Notes: generated from the sequence alone by a model not told the origin. 64,000 nucleotides of DNA from Hyphochytrium catenoides (GCA_900088475.1 FLMG01001546.1:17370-81369), one strand, 5' to 3'; shown: positions 9,792 through 22,643, counted from the first letter of the stretch. A program made the numbers and translations.

Positions 9792-10556
9792 TTAAGCGGT
9801 CAAGAGGCACGCTCCTCCTGCAGCTTTAATCTTCTTCTCAGCCTGCATTGAGATGGAGCCGATTAACACACGAATTACACTATACATACAGAATAGAGCT
9901 TTGCGGCGCTCACCTCCTGGCTGAAGAACTTCGCCTTTACGATTACAGGGAGCTTTGGCAGACGGCCCTTGCCAAGGACCTTGAAATAGCCAGCCTTGGT
10001 GACGTCAATGACAGGTGCCTTGCCCTCGCTGTTAGCAGCAAGGGTCTTGGTCTGCTCGGACACGAGGGTCCAGAGCTTGTCGATGTTGATAACCGGGCAG
10101 TAGTCACGGTTCTTCAACAGGTGGAATCGTCTCATACCGACCTTTCCGAAGTAACCAGGATGGAACTTGTCGAAAAGGATTCTGTGGTGGTGCTGACCTC
10201 CAGCATTACCGCGACCGCCAGGATGGCATCGGTGCTTACCGATACGTCCGTGACCGGCACTTACGTGGCCGCGCTTCTTGCGGTTCTTTGACAGACGGGT
10301 CGGCTACAGAACGAAAGAAGCATCGTCAGCTCCATCTACACTGATGAACGAACGCAGAGGGAGCAGTACAGTCTGTCCGAGGGCATATTGGGCAGGAGGT
10401 CATTCTTGTCACCCATTTCCCTATTAGTTCCTTGCGTGCCTTCAACAAGCTCCCAACCTCCTCTAATCCACACCTTGCTACTAATCTCCACTCCTATGTT
10501 CTGCCAATAAATGAACCCACTCCAATAAGTGGGCGCTCGGGCCAGTCACTTACCAT
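9792..10556 (-). CDS. RPL27A: 60S ribosomal protein L27a (uL15)
   Basis: Exons 10554-10556 (just the ATG), 9914-10303 and 9792-9842 give 147 residues, against 148 in mammals. Diagnostic blocks: [83 protein letters not shown] and [10 protein letters not shown]. It is a structural protein of the large ribosomal subunit. The first coding exon holds only the initiator codon, followed at once by GTAAGTG; such tiny first exons are common in ribosomal protein genes. The last exon supplies [16 protein letters not shown], needed for a family-like C-terminus; reading through the donor at 9913 instead gives an unrelated tail. The plus-strand ORF 9848-10291 is its antisense shadow. Confidence 0.93.
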
Positions 10557-11496
10557 GATGACTATGATGTAGGGCTCGCCTTCAGTTAGGATCTGAATGG
10601 AGGCCGAAGAAGTGCTGACAGCACGTAAGAGCTCCAGACGCTCCTACTTACCAAGACTTCGAGTCATTGCTCGCGCTGGCGCCGCCACCAGAGTCGCGCC
10701 GTCATAATAAGGCACCAGTGCGGCAGTAGTAATACCCCTATTATAGTATAAACCCATGTAATCTACTGCTTCTGGTACTAGTACGTTCGCCTTATTGCCC
10801 TTAGTCATACAGTTCATCAATCCCATGATTGGCTGACCACGATTCACTCAGGACTACCCCTGGAGTGAATGTAATTTAACAGAGTGAATTGACAGGGAAA
10901 TTTGATATGAATGTTTATTGTCGCATTTTTGGCAGTTATTGACATCCGTTACATGGTGACAGGATCTTGCCCTTTCCCGAGCAGCCCACGGCCCACAGGA
11001 GCTCAGGAGCTCAGGAGCACGGACGAGAGTTCAATAAGAAACTCTGAGCTTGTCTGAGGGCCTCTGCTCTCCTTCTCCTTCCCTCTCTCCGTCTCTCTGT
11101 CTCACTTCAATGACCAGGCTTGGGTCTCACTCTTATTGTACTAGGCTTGGGGGTTGATCGGCAAGCCTAGCTTGTCGCTACAAGGAGTATTAGAGGCCAT
11201 CTGGAGGCCATGCCAGAGGGTTAATACGCTGCAACACTTAGATGGCTAGTCCTATGTCCGCCTAGCAGCTTAGAAATGTGCCAAGAAGGGCCAGGAGGGG
11301 AAGCACTTCCACAGCATCTCTCGTCATTTTCCTGCCTTTGAGCTCTCTCTTCCTCCTTCAGTAAGCAGCAAGCTTAGTATAACACGGCTGGGCCCATGAG
11401 GGCGAAGGAGTGCTGGACTCCCTAGCCGACTACACCTTGCTGAGGTGGTGATCAGAGCTGAGACCACTTTCGAGATTTCTCATATTTCTCGGCGCA
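10557..11496. other. Promoter-side intergenic region
   Basis: 940 bases between divergent RPL27A and the gene at 11497. The only longer ORF (10644-10847 minus, 67 codons) resembles nothing and contains TAG/AGT-rich low complexity (around 10710-10750). A short repeated GAGCTCAG motif lies near 11000. C/T-rich tracts near 11040-11110 could be promoter or UTR sequence. No RNA gene seen. Confidence 0.4.
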
Positions 11497-14400
11497 ATGT
11501 CGACGGACATCCAACGGAGCGGTTCCCCTTCTTCTCCCGCGCGTCCGTCTTCCGTTCCGGAACAACAGGCTCCGCAGTCACCCTATAAATCCCGTCTAGA
11601 AGTACCTTCCAAGCCTCCTCCAATCCCTTCACGCCTCTCTGTGGAGACATCCAAGCTTATCGCATTCGTAGCTGAGAGTGTGCGGGCAGGTGGACAGGGT
11701 CTCCTTTCTTCCAGCCGTATAAGGAACGAGTGCATACGCCCTGAAAGTGCTCGACTCTCCCGTGTGCCAGCGCTAACGCTGGAGGACATGGGATGGAAAG
11801 GACAGGTACTAAAGGGAGATAAGAAGAGCAAGAAAAGACTAAGAAGGCCACAGTCAGCGAGAACGAAGACTCCAAGACAGACGAAGATGGCCAACTCTTT
11901 CCCTTTAGCTGCCCTCAGCCCTGGGAAGACGAGGACAAAGGTGGATGTCTTACACATGGAGCAAGGTTGGAACCCTAACATTCCTGTCACAGAAAGGAGA
12001 ATCGCAGATTTCAACTCTCTCACGCCCAGGTAGACGGAATCCGCTGTTCTGCCTGCTAAAGCTCTATTATCTTCCTCTGTTACTGAGTTTGCGGGCTGCA
12101 TCAACGCGTTCTGTGCAGCTTTATCGACGTCCTTTCTGCTTCCTTGCTGATCAGCCTTTTGTCCTGATCTAATCGCCGTCGTGCTATTCAGAGAGCTGTC
12201 GAGACTCAAAGGCTTCGAAACAGCTAAGTTAAAACAAAGTCCTCTTGCCTCACCCTCAAAAGTGAGTGCTCAGAAGTCACCCGAGAAAGTTCCAGCTCCT
12301 GAGTCTATACACATCAAGCCTCTGGAAGGAAGGTGAGACTATCGCTTTGTTCGAGTCCTTTCCACGATCACTCCGGAATGTTACCTTTCTGAGGATTTCT
12401 TGACCTCTCATGCTCTCTCTACCACTGCGTTAATGACCCGCGTCTTCCTTCTTCGCTTCAGTGATCCACGCTTGGAGCTAGACGTGTTAAAGAAGATCCT
12501 TATCCGAGAAGGACTATTGAACCGCTTGAATGACCACGCTCGAAGAATGTTGGGAGGAGAGGAAGTAGTTTTACGGAACGCAGAAGGCTCAGGCTTGCTA
12601 GATCTTCTGGTGCAGGTTAGAGCGGCATCGGTGGAGGTGGTAGAGGCAGTAGTCAGCTGGAGAAAGGTAAGACTAGCGTTTAGCGTGATCCAACTCTATC
12701 TTCCCAAGCCGACTCCTCATTATGGATTCCATCAAATCTGTCTATGGGTGGCCCCTGGTCTTTCACTCTGGCTCTTTCCCTCTTCCCTACACATTTCTAA
12801 TATCATCGTATCTGTCCATGCTGCAACCTATTCACGCTGGTCAAAAGTCTTTCATTTCTTTCATTCTAGCTAAACTCACTTCGCTTCTTTGTCCATCCTC
12901 CTGTTCGCTTGTGCTAACATCTAGAAACTTCCAACGCCGACCGGTTTCTTGTACAACGGGCGAAACTACCTGCTGAAGATGAAGTCGGATATGGACTTTC
13001 TTTCGACCGTTCTCCCGCTTGTCGAAGCTTTAGGTGTTCAGCCCTCGGCCATGGTCAGCAATCCCTTCATGATGCCGAAGAACTTGGACGAGAGACGGGC
13101 GGAGCTAGAACGCGAAGAAGCAGATGCTAAACGCACAGAAGCCATGAACCAAGGGAGCGAAAAGGAGGACGAGAGCGTTGCCAGGAGAGGGGGAGAGGAG
13201 GGGCCGAGGGATGACCAGCAAAGAATTGCCGAAGCAGAGAAGGTTGTCATGCTAGAATTCAAGGTCTACGCGAAAGAGGGTCAGCCTGGGGTTCCAGCTA
13301 CCAATGGCTTCTCCCACGTTAGGGCGGGAGTGAAACTTAACCCTTTGAATCCTGGAGAAGATGGGAAACCTCCTCCGTTTCCCTATCCTTCCTCGTCTCT
13401 TGATACTCCTTCATCTGCTCGGCATGGGCGTCTGCCAACTCTTGATATAACCCCGCGACAGAAGGGAAGCGCTAAAGAAGCATTGCTATCCTCTCCGCTT
13501 ATTCCTAAGGCTGACCGGAGGAAAAGGAAAGCCAAGGAACAAAGGGAGAGCAAGATATCGGCTCAAAAGCCTCCCAAGAGCAATCAGAAAAGTGAGAAGA
13601 AGGCGCAGAGCAGCCCACTGAGGAAGCAGCTCGATGTTTTGTACCAGAAAGCCATACAGGAGAACGAGAACCTCCAAGATGGGAACAAAAACGAGCATGA
13701 GATCCGGAGTAGGACCAGTGACGTCGCTTTGCGTGATGGAAACATGAAAAAGAGAGAAGGAAGTGCGAAGAAGCGATTAGTTCCTCAAAGACGTCCGCCT
13801 GGGAGCGCGAAGGCACTATCAGAAGGCACCCTCAAGGAGATGGAAAGTGCGGCAGACATCACTGCGGCAGAGAAGCTAACCTTGGAAGAGATTAAATCCC
13901 TCTCGCTCCTTCAGCAGCCACCTCAGATTATCGCTCTCGTTTGCGCAACCACTATTATCCTCCTTTCCCCTGCAGAAGCTGTTCCTGATAGTAGCTGGGG
14001 GGCAGTTCAAAGAGCAATGAACGACGAGGAGGCTTTTCTATCTCGTCTTCGGAGCTTTGACGCCCTAAACATCCCTTCCTTCAAAGTCCGAGCTCTCATC
14101 CCGTTTCTCAGCAACCCTCAGTTCCGTCCCACTCAACTTCTTTCCCTTTCGTCTGCAGCATCAAAGCTCTGTGCCTGGGTGCTCGCAGTATTAAAGAATG
14201 AGGAATACAGGCTGTGGCTGTCAGGGGCCAAGGAGGAGGACAAAGGAAGAGAGCAAAGTGCCAACGGAAAAGCTCCTGGGACAGCAATGGCAGGAAAGAG
14301 GAGCACTACACCCAGTGGCCAAAGGGGAGCCAGTCCTAGCAGAACGCCTCCACTTCCATCGTCCTCTCTTCATAAAGGTAGGCCTTCATCTGCCAGACCT

Positions 14401-16592
14401 GAGTCTCGGACGCGGGGAGGGGCGAATGCCGGGAACGTCAAATTAGCAGCAGCAGCAGGACCTGCAACCAAATCCAGCAATTCTAGAGCGTCGAGCAGAG
14501 GACGAGCTAATAGTAAAGAAGAGGAACATGGGCTTGACAAAGGGAAACCAGCTGTCCAGCGCCCGTCGTCCAGAAAAGAAGCTACGAAAGCACATCTTCC
14601 GCCTTCTGCTTCGAACGCAAAGTCTCGTCAAGGCAAGCCGAAAGATGTAAACTCCAGTCAAAAGGGGATAACAAGAGACATCAAAAGTCACGGAAAGGAA
14701 GGAGGACCTGGTAGCAAGAAAAAGGAAGAGCCAGCTACATCATCTTCTCCAGATCCTGCCCGCAGCGGCTTATCAGATTTGGCTAGGGCTGAGATAAGAA
14801 GCCAAGCCGAAGTTCTGGTTCAAGCCGCCGTCCAATGTGTGGTTACTAGCCATGGACAAAGTCTAAAGAGAGAGAGCGAGGGTGAGGAGGATAGAAGAAT
14901 TGAAATATCCTTGGCCCAGAAGAACGAGACGTCGGAGAAATCTGTTACTCAGCCACGTCTCCTTGATGAGCTGAAGGAACCTGTGCCTTCCCCTGCAGCC
15001 TTGAGTAGTGAAGTGCAAGGGTTGATGAAGAGCGAAAAAAGGAACGCTGGAGGTCCTGTTTACGCAGATGACTTCGACCGAGACGACAGGATTAACTCTT
15101 CTCAGCTCGTTACTGCGCCATCATATGAAAAAAGGAGAACGGAAGATTCACACAAGACCGGCAGCGTGGAGGAGATTGCGATGAAGAACGAGTCATCGGA
15201 AGAGTCTCCAAACGGTCTACGATCTCCCTTAGATGCCGAGGGAATTGAGGGTTATGGTGAAGACTTTGAGACCGGGGAACACCTGGAGACCCTTTCGCCA
15301 CCTCCTTTATCCTCTCGCCCCTCCCCATCTACGCTTACAATCGAAGAGCAGACACAGGCCCGTTATCCGACGACATCAATAGAAGTAGAACAGGAGGGTG
15401 TTCAGGTAGCCGACGGAACGTCGGAACAACCAACAGAGCTTAGTAGAGACGCGGTCACCCGCGAAGAAAGTAGATCAGAAACAGTGGAAACGCCACCTGC
15501 GCAGATCCAAACGAGTGGTCGACAGGGGGAAGACGAAAGTAAGGTGCAGGGAAGGAAAGACAAAGGGAATGGACATGTGGAGGCGACGAGTGAGAAGCTT
15601 ACAATTCACGGCGCAGTGGACACTATGGTACAAAGCCTTCTGGCCTCCGCCGTCAGCAACTGTTCTAGACAACAGAAACAGAACGGAACGATGAGCGCCC
15701 CACTCTACCAGGACGAGAACGACAAAGAACAACAAAGAAGGAGTAGCAGTCAGCAAGTAAGCAGAACTTTCATTGAGGGTCTGATGTCAGGCGCCATTGA
15801 GAAAACTGGCTTAGCGCCAGTACTAACACGAGGAGAGTCCCAATCAACAGGTCGGTGGCAGGTCTCTGCCTTTCGATGTCCTCTACCTTGGATAGTGTCT
15901 TTCCGTCATCCCTAATTCGGCCTCCGCTCTCTGTTAATCCAGCGCTCGCTTTGTTGAATAATCTTCTTTAGTTTCTCTTGACCCTCAGTTCTTATCTCTT
16001 ATCGTACTCTCTAACTACGTATTGTGCTCTCACATTCCATTATATCCACCTAAATAGCTGAGCTGTGCACCTCTCTGGCTGTGCCGTGTCGTCATTTACT
16101 CCTCACGTTGGGTTCTTAACTTCGTCTTCGCGCATGTCTTTAGGCTTTGATGAGACAGAGAGCCTAGTGAAGAGCCTCTCAGAGATTTCTTCTCGTCTGG
16201 AGAGCAAATTGGACGACGAAGCCTTCAGGAAAGCGTCTACTATGGCAGTATCAGAGACCGAACAGAAAGAGGAGGAGGACGACAACCTTCTACCGCCCAT
16301 ANNNNNNNNNNNNACGATGACTGTGAAAGAGGAGGACGGGCGTACAGAAGGCCAGCCTGAAGCCACGATGTCCACGTCTACCTCCCTTCCTGCCTCAACA
16401 AACATGGAAGTCCCCACAAACCCTGAGGAAACAAGCGCAACAACTTTCTCTTCTGCTCAACAACCGAGCATAGAGCCTCTCCCTGCATCAGATGAGATGG
16501 GCAAAACACCGACTCCTCCAACAGAGGACACAGCCCCGGAAATTCGCTCTCCAGAGGGAGAGAATGAGGGCTATGAAGAGGATTTTGAGTAA
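11497..16592 (+). CDS. Large low-complexity protein with RPxSAR and Y-x-x-DF motifs, function unknown
   Basis: Exons 11497-12029, 12192-12332, 12462-12666, 12925-15850 and 16144-16592 join in phase to about 1,417 residues. A 12-base N run (16302-16313) sits in the last exon without breaking the frame. Residues 230-340 form the only globular-looking part: a helical module (LDVLKKILIREGLLNRLNDH, LLDLLVQVRAASVEVVEAVV, GFLYNGRNYLLKMKSDMDFL). The rest is Ser/Lys/Glu-rich, probably disordered, with a Leu-rich helix block at about 13870-14200. Two short motifs recur: R-P-x-S-A-R (three copies) and an acidic aromatic motif, VYADDFD, EGYGEDFE and, as the last residues, EGYEEDFE. Both are frequent in microtubule-associated and ciliary proteins, so a cytoskeletal role is a guess. 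I recognise no orthologue. Confidence 0.7.
16302..16313. other. Assembly gap (12 N)
   Basis: Twelve N bases inside the last exon of the 11497-16592 gene. The frame is open on both sides in the same register, so the gap length is compatible with the true sequence. Confidence 0.95.
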
Positions 16593-16895
16593 TGTCGGGG
16601 CGGAAAGAGACTGCCTTTGTATTAGAGTTTAAACAATGCAGTAGCTACTGCTATGAAACAACAAAAAGAATAGCAAGGAGGATCACTAGCTAGTACATGA
16701 AGGCATGTTACTGGGTTGGGATAGCGGGAAGTATAGCAAGGATGCTGTCAGTCTCTTAAGGACTTCGCAATCTCAAATCATGGGCAGCTAACTTCATGGC
16801 GCTCCCCCTCATAAATAACCACTTACATACGCCTCCTATCTCAAAACTGTGGCCTTGTAATTTGAAGAGAAGCAAGGACGACACGGAGAAGGGGC
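16593..16895. other. Convergent intergenic spacer
   Basis: About 300 bases between the 3' ends of the large low-complexity gene and the RNF168-like gene. Presumably both 3' UTRs; nothing else seen. Confidence 0.45.
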
Positions 16896-18151
16896 TCAAC
16901 AATCGTCGATAACAATCACCTCCACAGGGTCTACGTGCGACCCTTGAGACACCTTTGAAGTCGTGTCTTCAATTCCCACGATGCGAGGAGCAGCAGAGGG
17001 GCTGATGGGACCTGCCCTCTGCTCTTCCGTCAACCGCCTCTGAGCAAAGTAAGAAGCACTCAGGAGTAGTAGGGAGATTTACCATGTTATATATTTTTCC
17101 TACCTTCTTTGCAGGTGTGAAACCAAGCTTGTTTTTAGCTAGAAGCCGTTGAGAGCGCATATCTTCCTTCTTCTGCAATGCCGCAGCTAACCTTCTCAAC
17201 CACAATGTCAGGAGAAGAAACACAGCACAATTGGGAAGTCTAGACCTTCTGTCCTCGTCTTCAATGGATTGACTGGCATCATCAGGATTAGTAGAGTCCA
17301 CATCAAGGACGATTGTGTTTTCTGAAGGAGCAAAGCCTCGCGTATGCAGAGTTCTAGCCAACTCTTCGTCTCGTCGCTGCGCAGCTTTAGTCAGTAAGGA
17401 TGAGGATGGGTAAGGATAGTTCTAGTGTGCAAGGTCAACCTACCGCATCTTCTTGTCTCCGAAGAAGAGCTTGTGCGTCTGGGTCCGAAGCTAGAAACCT
17501 TAGAGTCTGTTCTTCTTCTTCTTTCTTTTGACGAGCAAGCTCCTCCTCCCGTCGCCGTTGCTGTTGCTCTAGGTGCTCTTTCAGTTCTCCCGGTGCAGGT
17601 GCACACTATAACAATTAAGGGATCAGCACTGGTACCTCCGAGCAGGTGGTAACAGGCAGTACGTCTCTGTACCAGATGTCTCTTTTGTGAACCCTGCGCA
17701 CAGTCCGACCAGGGCTCAACCTCCAGGTCGCAACCTTGTTCGTCACCACCTTCTTCCGCGGACTCGTTTCCTAAATCCTCTGCCAACCTTCTGTAGGCCC
17801 GTTTTGGAAATCTATCCTGGATCTCAGCCCATAAATCTTCATTAACCTTACACAGGGTAACTTCAGCATTAGGATTTAGCAGGATGAACGCGAAACCTTC
17901 ATTACCTTGCTATTAGACCTTCGGAGGAAGCCTACGATCCGTTTTCGACATAGTGGGCATTCTGATGAGGTCAAACTTACGGACCTCTCGCAGCACAACA
18001 AGCTGCGAGACAGCTTTATAAGTTTATTATCTGGCCACAAGATTCTTCGAAGAACTTACCAGATATTTTTTGTGCAGCAAGGCAGCTTAACGGGTCGACA
18101 AAGGAGGTCCAGGCAGATAGGACAATTATATGATAGTGCCTCTTCTCCCAT
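16896..18151 (-). CDS. RNF168/RNF169-like RING-finger E3 ubiquitin ligase
   Basis: Seven exons (18060-18151, 17906-18002, 17673-17846, 17444-17605, 17246-17376, 17104-17191, 16896-17039) join in phase to 295 residues. The N-terminus is a RING: YNCPICLDLLCRPVKLPCC, then KNICLLCCERS and ECPLCRKRI; the pair PCC-x4-C suggests a C4C4-type RING without the usual His. Then follow VNEDLWAEIQDRFPKR (RNF168: ELWTIIQKHYPRE), APGELKEHLEQQQ (PGELRREYEEE), a long Glu/Gln helix, RRDEELARTL (MIU1-like; SDEELARKL) and EDEDRRLAAALQKKEDM (MIU2-like; EEQDRLLALQLQKEVDK). The C-terminus is VEVIVIDDC, a SUMO-interaction-like motif. Metazoan RNF168 ubiquitinates H2A at DNA breaks and reads ubiquitin through MIU motifs. 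Colinearity over the whole length supports the family; exact orthology to RNF168 is inference. Confidence 0.8.
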
Positions 18152-19479
18152 CCCAGGAAGACTGATCCGTCCGCGAGACGCCACTCACGACCGGCGACCG
18201 GCAGACGCCAGAGGTTGCTCCATCCGTAGGAAAGGCAAAGGCATAAACACTAGTGCGAGGTGTGGTTCTAAAGCTGGCACCGACTGAAGATCAGATAAGG
18301 CTCATTATGATGAGCACCAACTGCAGCAATAATAATGATGCAACAAGCACAATTCTCCTGCTTCATCATCGCATCATCACTGTCATCGCAAACACAGCCG
18401 CGGCAGATGTCCGGTAACCGCCATTTGCAAAAACTAAGAAGGCTCATGGTAAAGGATTATCAATTGACTAGTTTGATTTCATTGATTCTTTCTCTGATTC
18501 CGTCAAGGATTTCTCTGTGCGATTAACGGCTTCTCATCATTCAAGCATTATTACTTCCATGTGCAGGGGATGTATGAGTGTGTTGAGACCCCATCTGACA
18601 CGAGTACTATTAATGAAGGGGAATCTGACCCTCTAACCCCAGCCTTGTTTCCTCTGTTTTCTATGGCCCCTCCGCCCTCTCGCTTGGGTCACAGAGCACA
18701 CTTCAAGGTTTTCTACCACGTGGCTGCGTGACAAGGGAGCAAGCGGTGTAGCTGCTACGAGTACTCTCCCTCGAAGGTTAGAAGTCTGCTTGCACTGTGA
18801 CTAGGAGAGCTAGATACTGTGTAAGACCTATGGAAAGACCTGAAAAAGCCCACATCCTGGTAGCCTCTGTAATGTGAGGGATCCTAAACCTACCCCGCTT
18901 AAGGACAACCTAGTAACCTGACCCACACCATATGCCCCAGGTTTATGAGATTCCCGAGATATCCATTATTACATCTGCGTTAACTATATCCTGATAGTTA
19001 ACCGTCTGGAGGATCTGTCTACCGCATAAAATCTTGGGCTAACAAAGCGTGAGGGGATTGCTAGCGCCCGCCCCAGCCGCTTGGCGCTGGCTCCATCCAC
19101 AACCCCAGCACACTGTAGGGACATCGCCTTCCTGGCTCTGTTGCACCCGCTAAATCTGCTCCTCTCTGTCCGCTCGCGGTGCGTGAGGTCTTTCTCTGTT
19201 GCTTTCTCTCTCTCCAACCACATACTAATCGATTCCTCTCCCTCTCTCAACTGGGATTGACTGTTGGAGCTTGAACATTCATTTCGTGTCTCCTTGGCTA
19301 CCGCTATCACGGTTCGGCCAGGACGCGCTGACTCTATCAACAGGCAGGTCCCCAAGCTTCCTCCCAATTGAAAGACTTAGTTTTGCTTCCTCGAATTGTT
19401 ATCCTCTCTTACACCACAGCAGTCCACTACTCAGATTTCGTTGTCCGCCCACAAGGGTGCCTGGCTGTAGCGTGTAAGG
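18152..19479. other. Divergent promoter region between RNF168-like and SERCA genes
   Basis: 1.33 kb without a supportable gene. ORFs at 18335-18526 (plus) and 18984-19367 (minus) show no family features. The 300 bases before the SERCA ATG are C/T-rich (TCTCTCTCTCC near 19205), which fits a 5' UTR or core promoter. Confidence 0.4.
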
Positions 19480-22400
19480 ATGGGGACCTCAGAGGAACCT
19501 AGATATGAAGTGGTACGTTAGCAAAGAAAGGAGCTATGGCTATAATAATGGACTAACGGCGCTTCTGTCTACAGCTGAAAACTGGTGAAGTTCTCAAGCA
19601 CTTTAACGTGGAAGCCTCCAAAGGCTTAGATGATGCTACGGTGGCAGCAAGACTGAAGCAGTACGGACTGAATGAACTGGACAAGGAGGAGAAGACCCCT
19701 TTGTGGAAGCTTGTCTTGGAGCAATTTGATGACACCTTAGTGAAGATCCTGTTAGCTGCGGCCATGGTGTCCTTCGCTTTAGCTTTCACCGATGACAACT
19801 CTCACGAGGGTATAACGGCATACGTAGAGCCGTTGGTCATTCTGATCATTCTTATCCTGAACGCAGTGGTTGGGGTTTGGCAGGAGAGCAATGCGGAGGC
19901 AGCGCTGGAGGCCCTTAAAGAGCTTCAGCCGCTCCACGCAAGGGTTAGACGCAATGGAGAGCTTATGACCATCGAGTCGAAGTTCTTGGTACCGGGCGAT
20001 ATCGTTGAGGTGCGTGTGGGAGACAAAGTCCCCGCAGACATGCGTCTCCTATCTCTTAACACTACCACTATGAGAATCGACCAGTCTCAGATGACCGGAG
20101 AGAGCACAAGTGTTATGAAAGATGCCGATGCACTCCCAGCATCCACTGAGGATGTCATCCAAGCAAAGACAAACATGCTCTTCGCAACCACCACTGTGAC
20201 CAACGGCATCGGAACAGCGGTTGTGGTCCGCATAGGTATGGCCACCGAGATCGGAAAGATCCAAGCTTCAGTTCAGCAAGCTGCAGAGGAGGAGGAGGAC
20301 ACTCCTTTGAAGAAAAAACTGGACGAGTTTGGAGAGACTTTGTCCAAGGTCATCGGCGTTGTCTGTATCTTGGTGTGGGCGATCAACTACCGGAACTTTT
20401 TTGATCCTGCACATGGCTCTGTCTTCAAGGGCTGCATCTACTACTTCAAGATTGCAGTGGCATTGGCTGTCGCGGCCATTCCTGAGGGCCTGCCGGCTGT
20501 CATTACGACCTGTCTTGCGCTTGGAACCAGAAAAATGGCAAAGAAGAACGCCATTGTCCGCAAGTTGCCCTCAGTAGAGACTCTTGGGTGCACTACTGTT
20601 ATTTGCTCGGACAAGACTGGAACTCTTACCACGAACGAGATGTGTGTAAGGGACTTCAATGTTCTAGGGTCGAAGGCGACAGAGCTGGTGCACTATGAGG
20701 TACCCGGCGATTCTTATTCGCCTGAGTATTCTGTAGAGGGGCTCAAGCATATATCTGCCAAAGACCTCGGTCTCATTGACTTTTGTAAGGTTGCATCCTT
20801 GTGCAATGAGTCTCAGATTGAGTACGTCCACGGGAAGTATGTTCGCGTCGGAGAACCGACAGAGGCCGCTCTGAAAGTACTGAGTGAGAAGATTGGCGTT
20901 CCGGACAGCACAGGTCGCGACATCAACAACAAGGCTGGCTATGCTTCGTTTTGCAGCAAATATTGGACTGGCAAGTTTAGAAAGATCGCCACTCTGGAGT
21001 TTTCTCGTGACAGGAAGTCTATGAGCGTAATCTGCTCCCCAGTGTTTGAGAAAAATCTGCGCAGTGGCACCAAGAACGTTCTCCTGGTAAAGGGTGCTCC
21101 CGAGGGTATTATTCAGCGCTGTACGCATGCCAAGCTACGCGATGGCAGTGTGGTTCCATTCACTAAAGAGGCCAAGGAAGTAGTAACCAAGCAGGTCACC
21201 TCTTACGCTCTGGAAGCTCTCCGTTGCCTTGCCTTTGCGGTGAAGGAAGACCTTGGGCCGCTGGCAGACTACGATGGCTCCAAATCCCACCCTGCGCATG
21301 CGAAACTTACCCAGGTGGATGAATTTGCAAAGGTAGAAAGTGACATGATTTTCGTGGGGCTTGCTGCAATGCTGGACCCACCACGCCCAGAAGTCAGGCA
21401 GTCAATTCAGACCGCCCATGAGGCTGGAATTCGTGTCATTGTGATCACTGGCGATAATAAGCTGACTGCAGAGTCAATCTGCAGAAAAATTGGTGTCTTT
21501 GAGGATGATGAAGACCTTACTGGCAAGTCGTTTACTGGAGGTGACTTCTTCAAGCTCAGCGACAATGAGCAAATTCGTTACCTCACAGAAGGGGGAGGAG
21601 GAAGGGTCTTCTCTCGCACCGAGCCTGCTCACAAGCAAGCTCTAGTTAAGATGCTGAAACAACAGGGCCACATTGTAGCTATGACGGGTGATGGAGTCAA
21701 TGACGCGCCAGCGTTGAAGCAGGCGGATATCGGAGTTGCTATGGGGATCACTGGCACGGAAGTTGCCAAGGAGGCTTCCGATATGGTGCTAGCCGACGAC
21801 AACTTCGCTACAATTGTCTCGGCGGTCGAAGAAGGGCGCGCGATCTACAACAACATGCAGGCGTTTATTCGCTATCTTATCTCTTCCAACATTGGCGAAG
21901 TGGCAGCCATCTTTCTGACAGCGGCGCTTGGCATCCCTGAAGGCCTTATCCCTGTTCAGCTTCTTTGGGTCAACCTCGTGACCGATGGACCTCCTGCCAC
22001 TGCATTGGGATTTAATCCTGCGGACCCAGACATTATGAAGTTCCCACCTCGACGGGCAAATGACGCACTGATCAACGGCTGGGTCTTCTTTAGATATATG
22101 GTCATCGGGGTGTATGTTGGCGCAGCCTGTGTAGGAGTCTTTGCTTACTGGTTTATGTTCTACACAGCTTCCAATGATGGTCATACCCTCGTTACCTGGA
22201 ACCAACTCTCGCACTGGGCAGAGTGCCCAACCTGGAAGGACTTCAAGGTGAACGACTTCGGTGGCCATGTATTTGGCGATGACCCTTGCAGCTACTTCAC
22301 GGAGGGCAAGGACAAGGCTTCCACCCTGTCTCTCTCTGTTCTGGTGGTCATTGAGATGCTAAACGCGATGAATGCGCTTTCTGAGGACAATTCCCTTGTG

Positions 22401-22643
22401 ACCATTCCCCCATGGAAGAATCCGTACCTCCTTCTGGCTATCGTCATTTCTATTGGTGTGCACTTCCTGGTGCTCTACGTCCCAATTATGGCGGATATCT
22501 TCAGTCTAACTCCACTGGACTACAAGGAGTGGCTGGTAGTTCTGGCATTTTCATTCCCTGTCATTATCATTGACGAACTTCTGAAGGTTGTAGGCCGCTA
22601 CAGGCACAGTGCAATGGTTAATAGAGAGAAGAAGAACGTGTGA
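19480..22643 (+). CDS. SERCA-type P2A calcium-transporting ATPase
   Basis: A 33-base first exon (19480-19512, MGTSEEPRYEV) and one long exon (19575-22643) give 1,033 residues, the usual SERCA length. Motifs in order: TGES (actuator domain), the M4 calcium site VAAIPEGLPAVITT, phosphorylation loop CSDKTGTLTTNEM, nucleotide-site KGAPEG, DPPRPEV, TGDN, hinge MTGDGVNDAPALKQADIGVAMG, M5-M6 residues NIGEVAAIF and the M6 motif VTDGPPATALGFN. It pumps two Ca2+ per ATP from cytosol into the ER. The N-terminal hydrophilic segment and ten membrane spans are as in the family. The single intron after codon 11 contrasts with the intron-rich neighbours. The C-terminus (MVNREKKNV) has no KDEL. All catalytic residues are present. 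Confidence 0.95.

Noticed and set aside
9848..10291. 147-codon plus-strand ORF
   Set aside because: Exactly antisense to RPL27A, whose conservation on the minus strand is unambiguous.
17905..18059. Extra intron within the RING exon (GTCCGTAAG...CATCAG)
   Set aside because: Removing it destroys the CPLCRKRI zinc ligands; reading through keeps a complete RING, so I kept one exon at 17906-18002.
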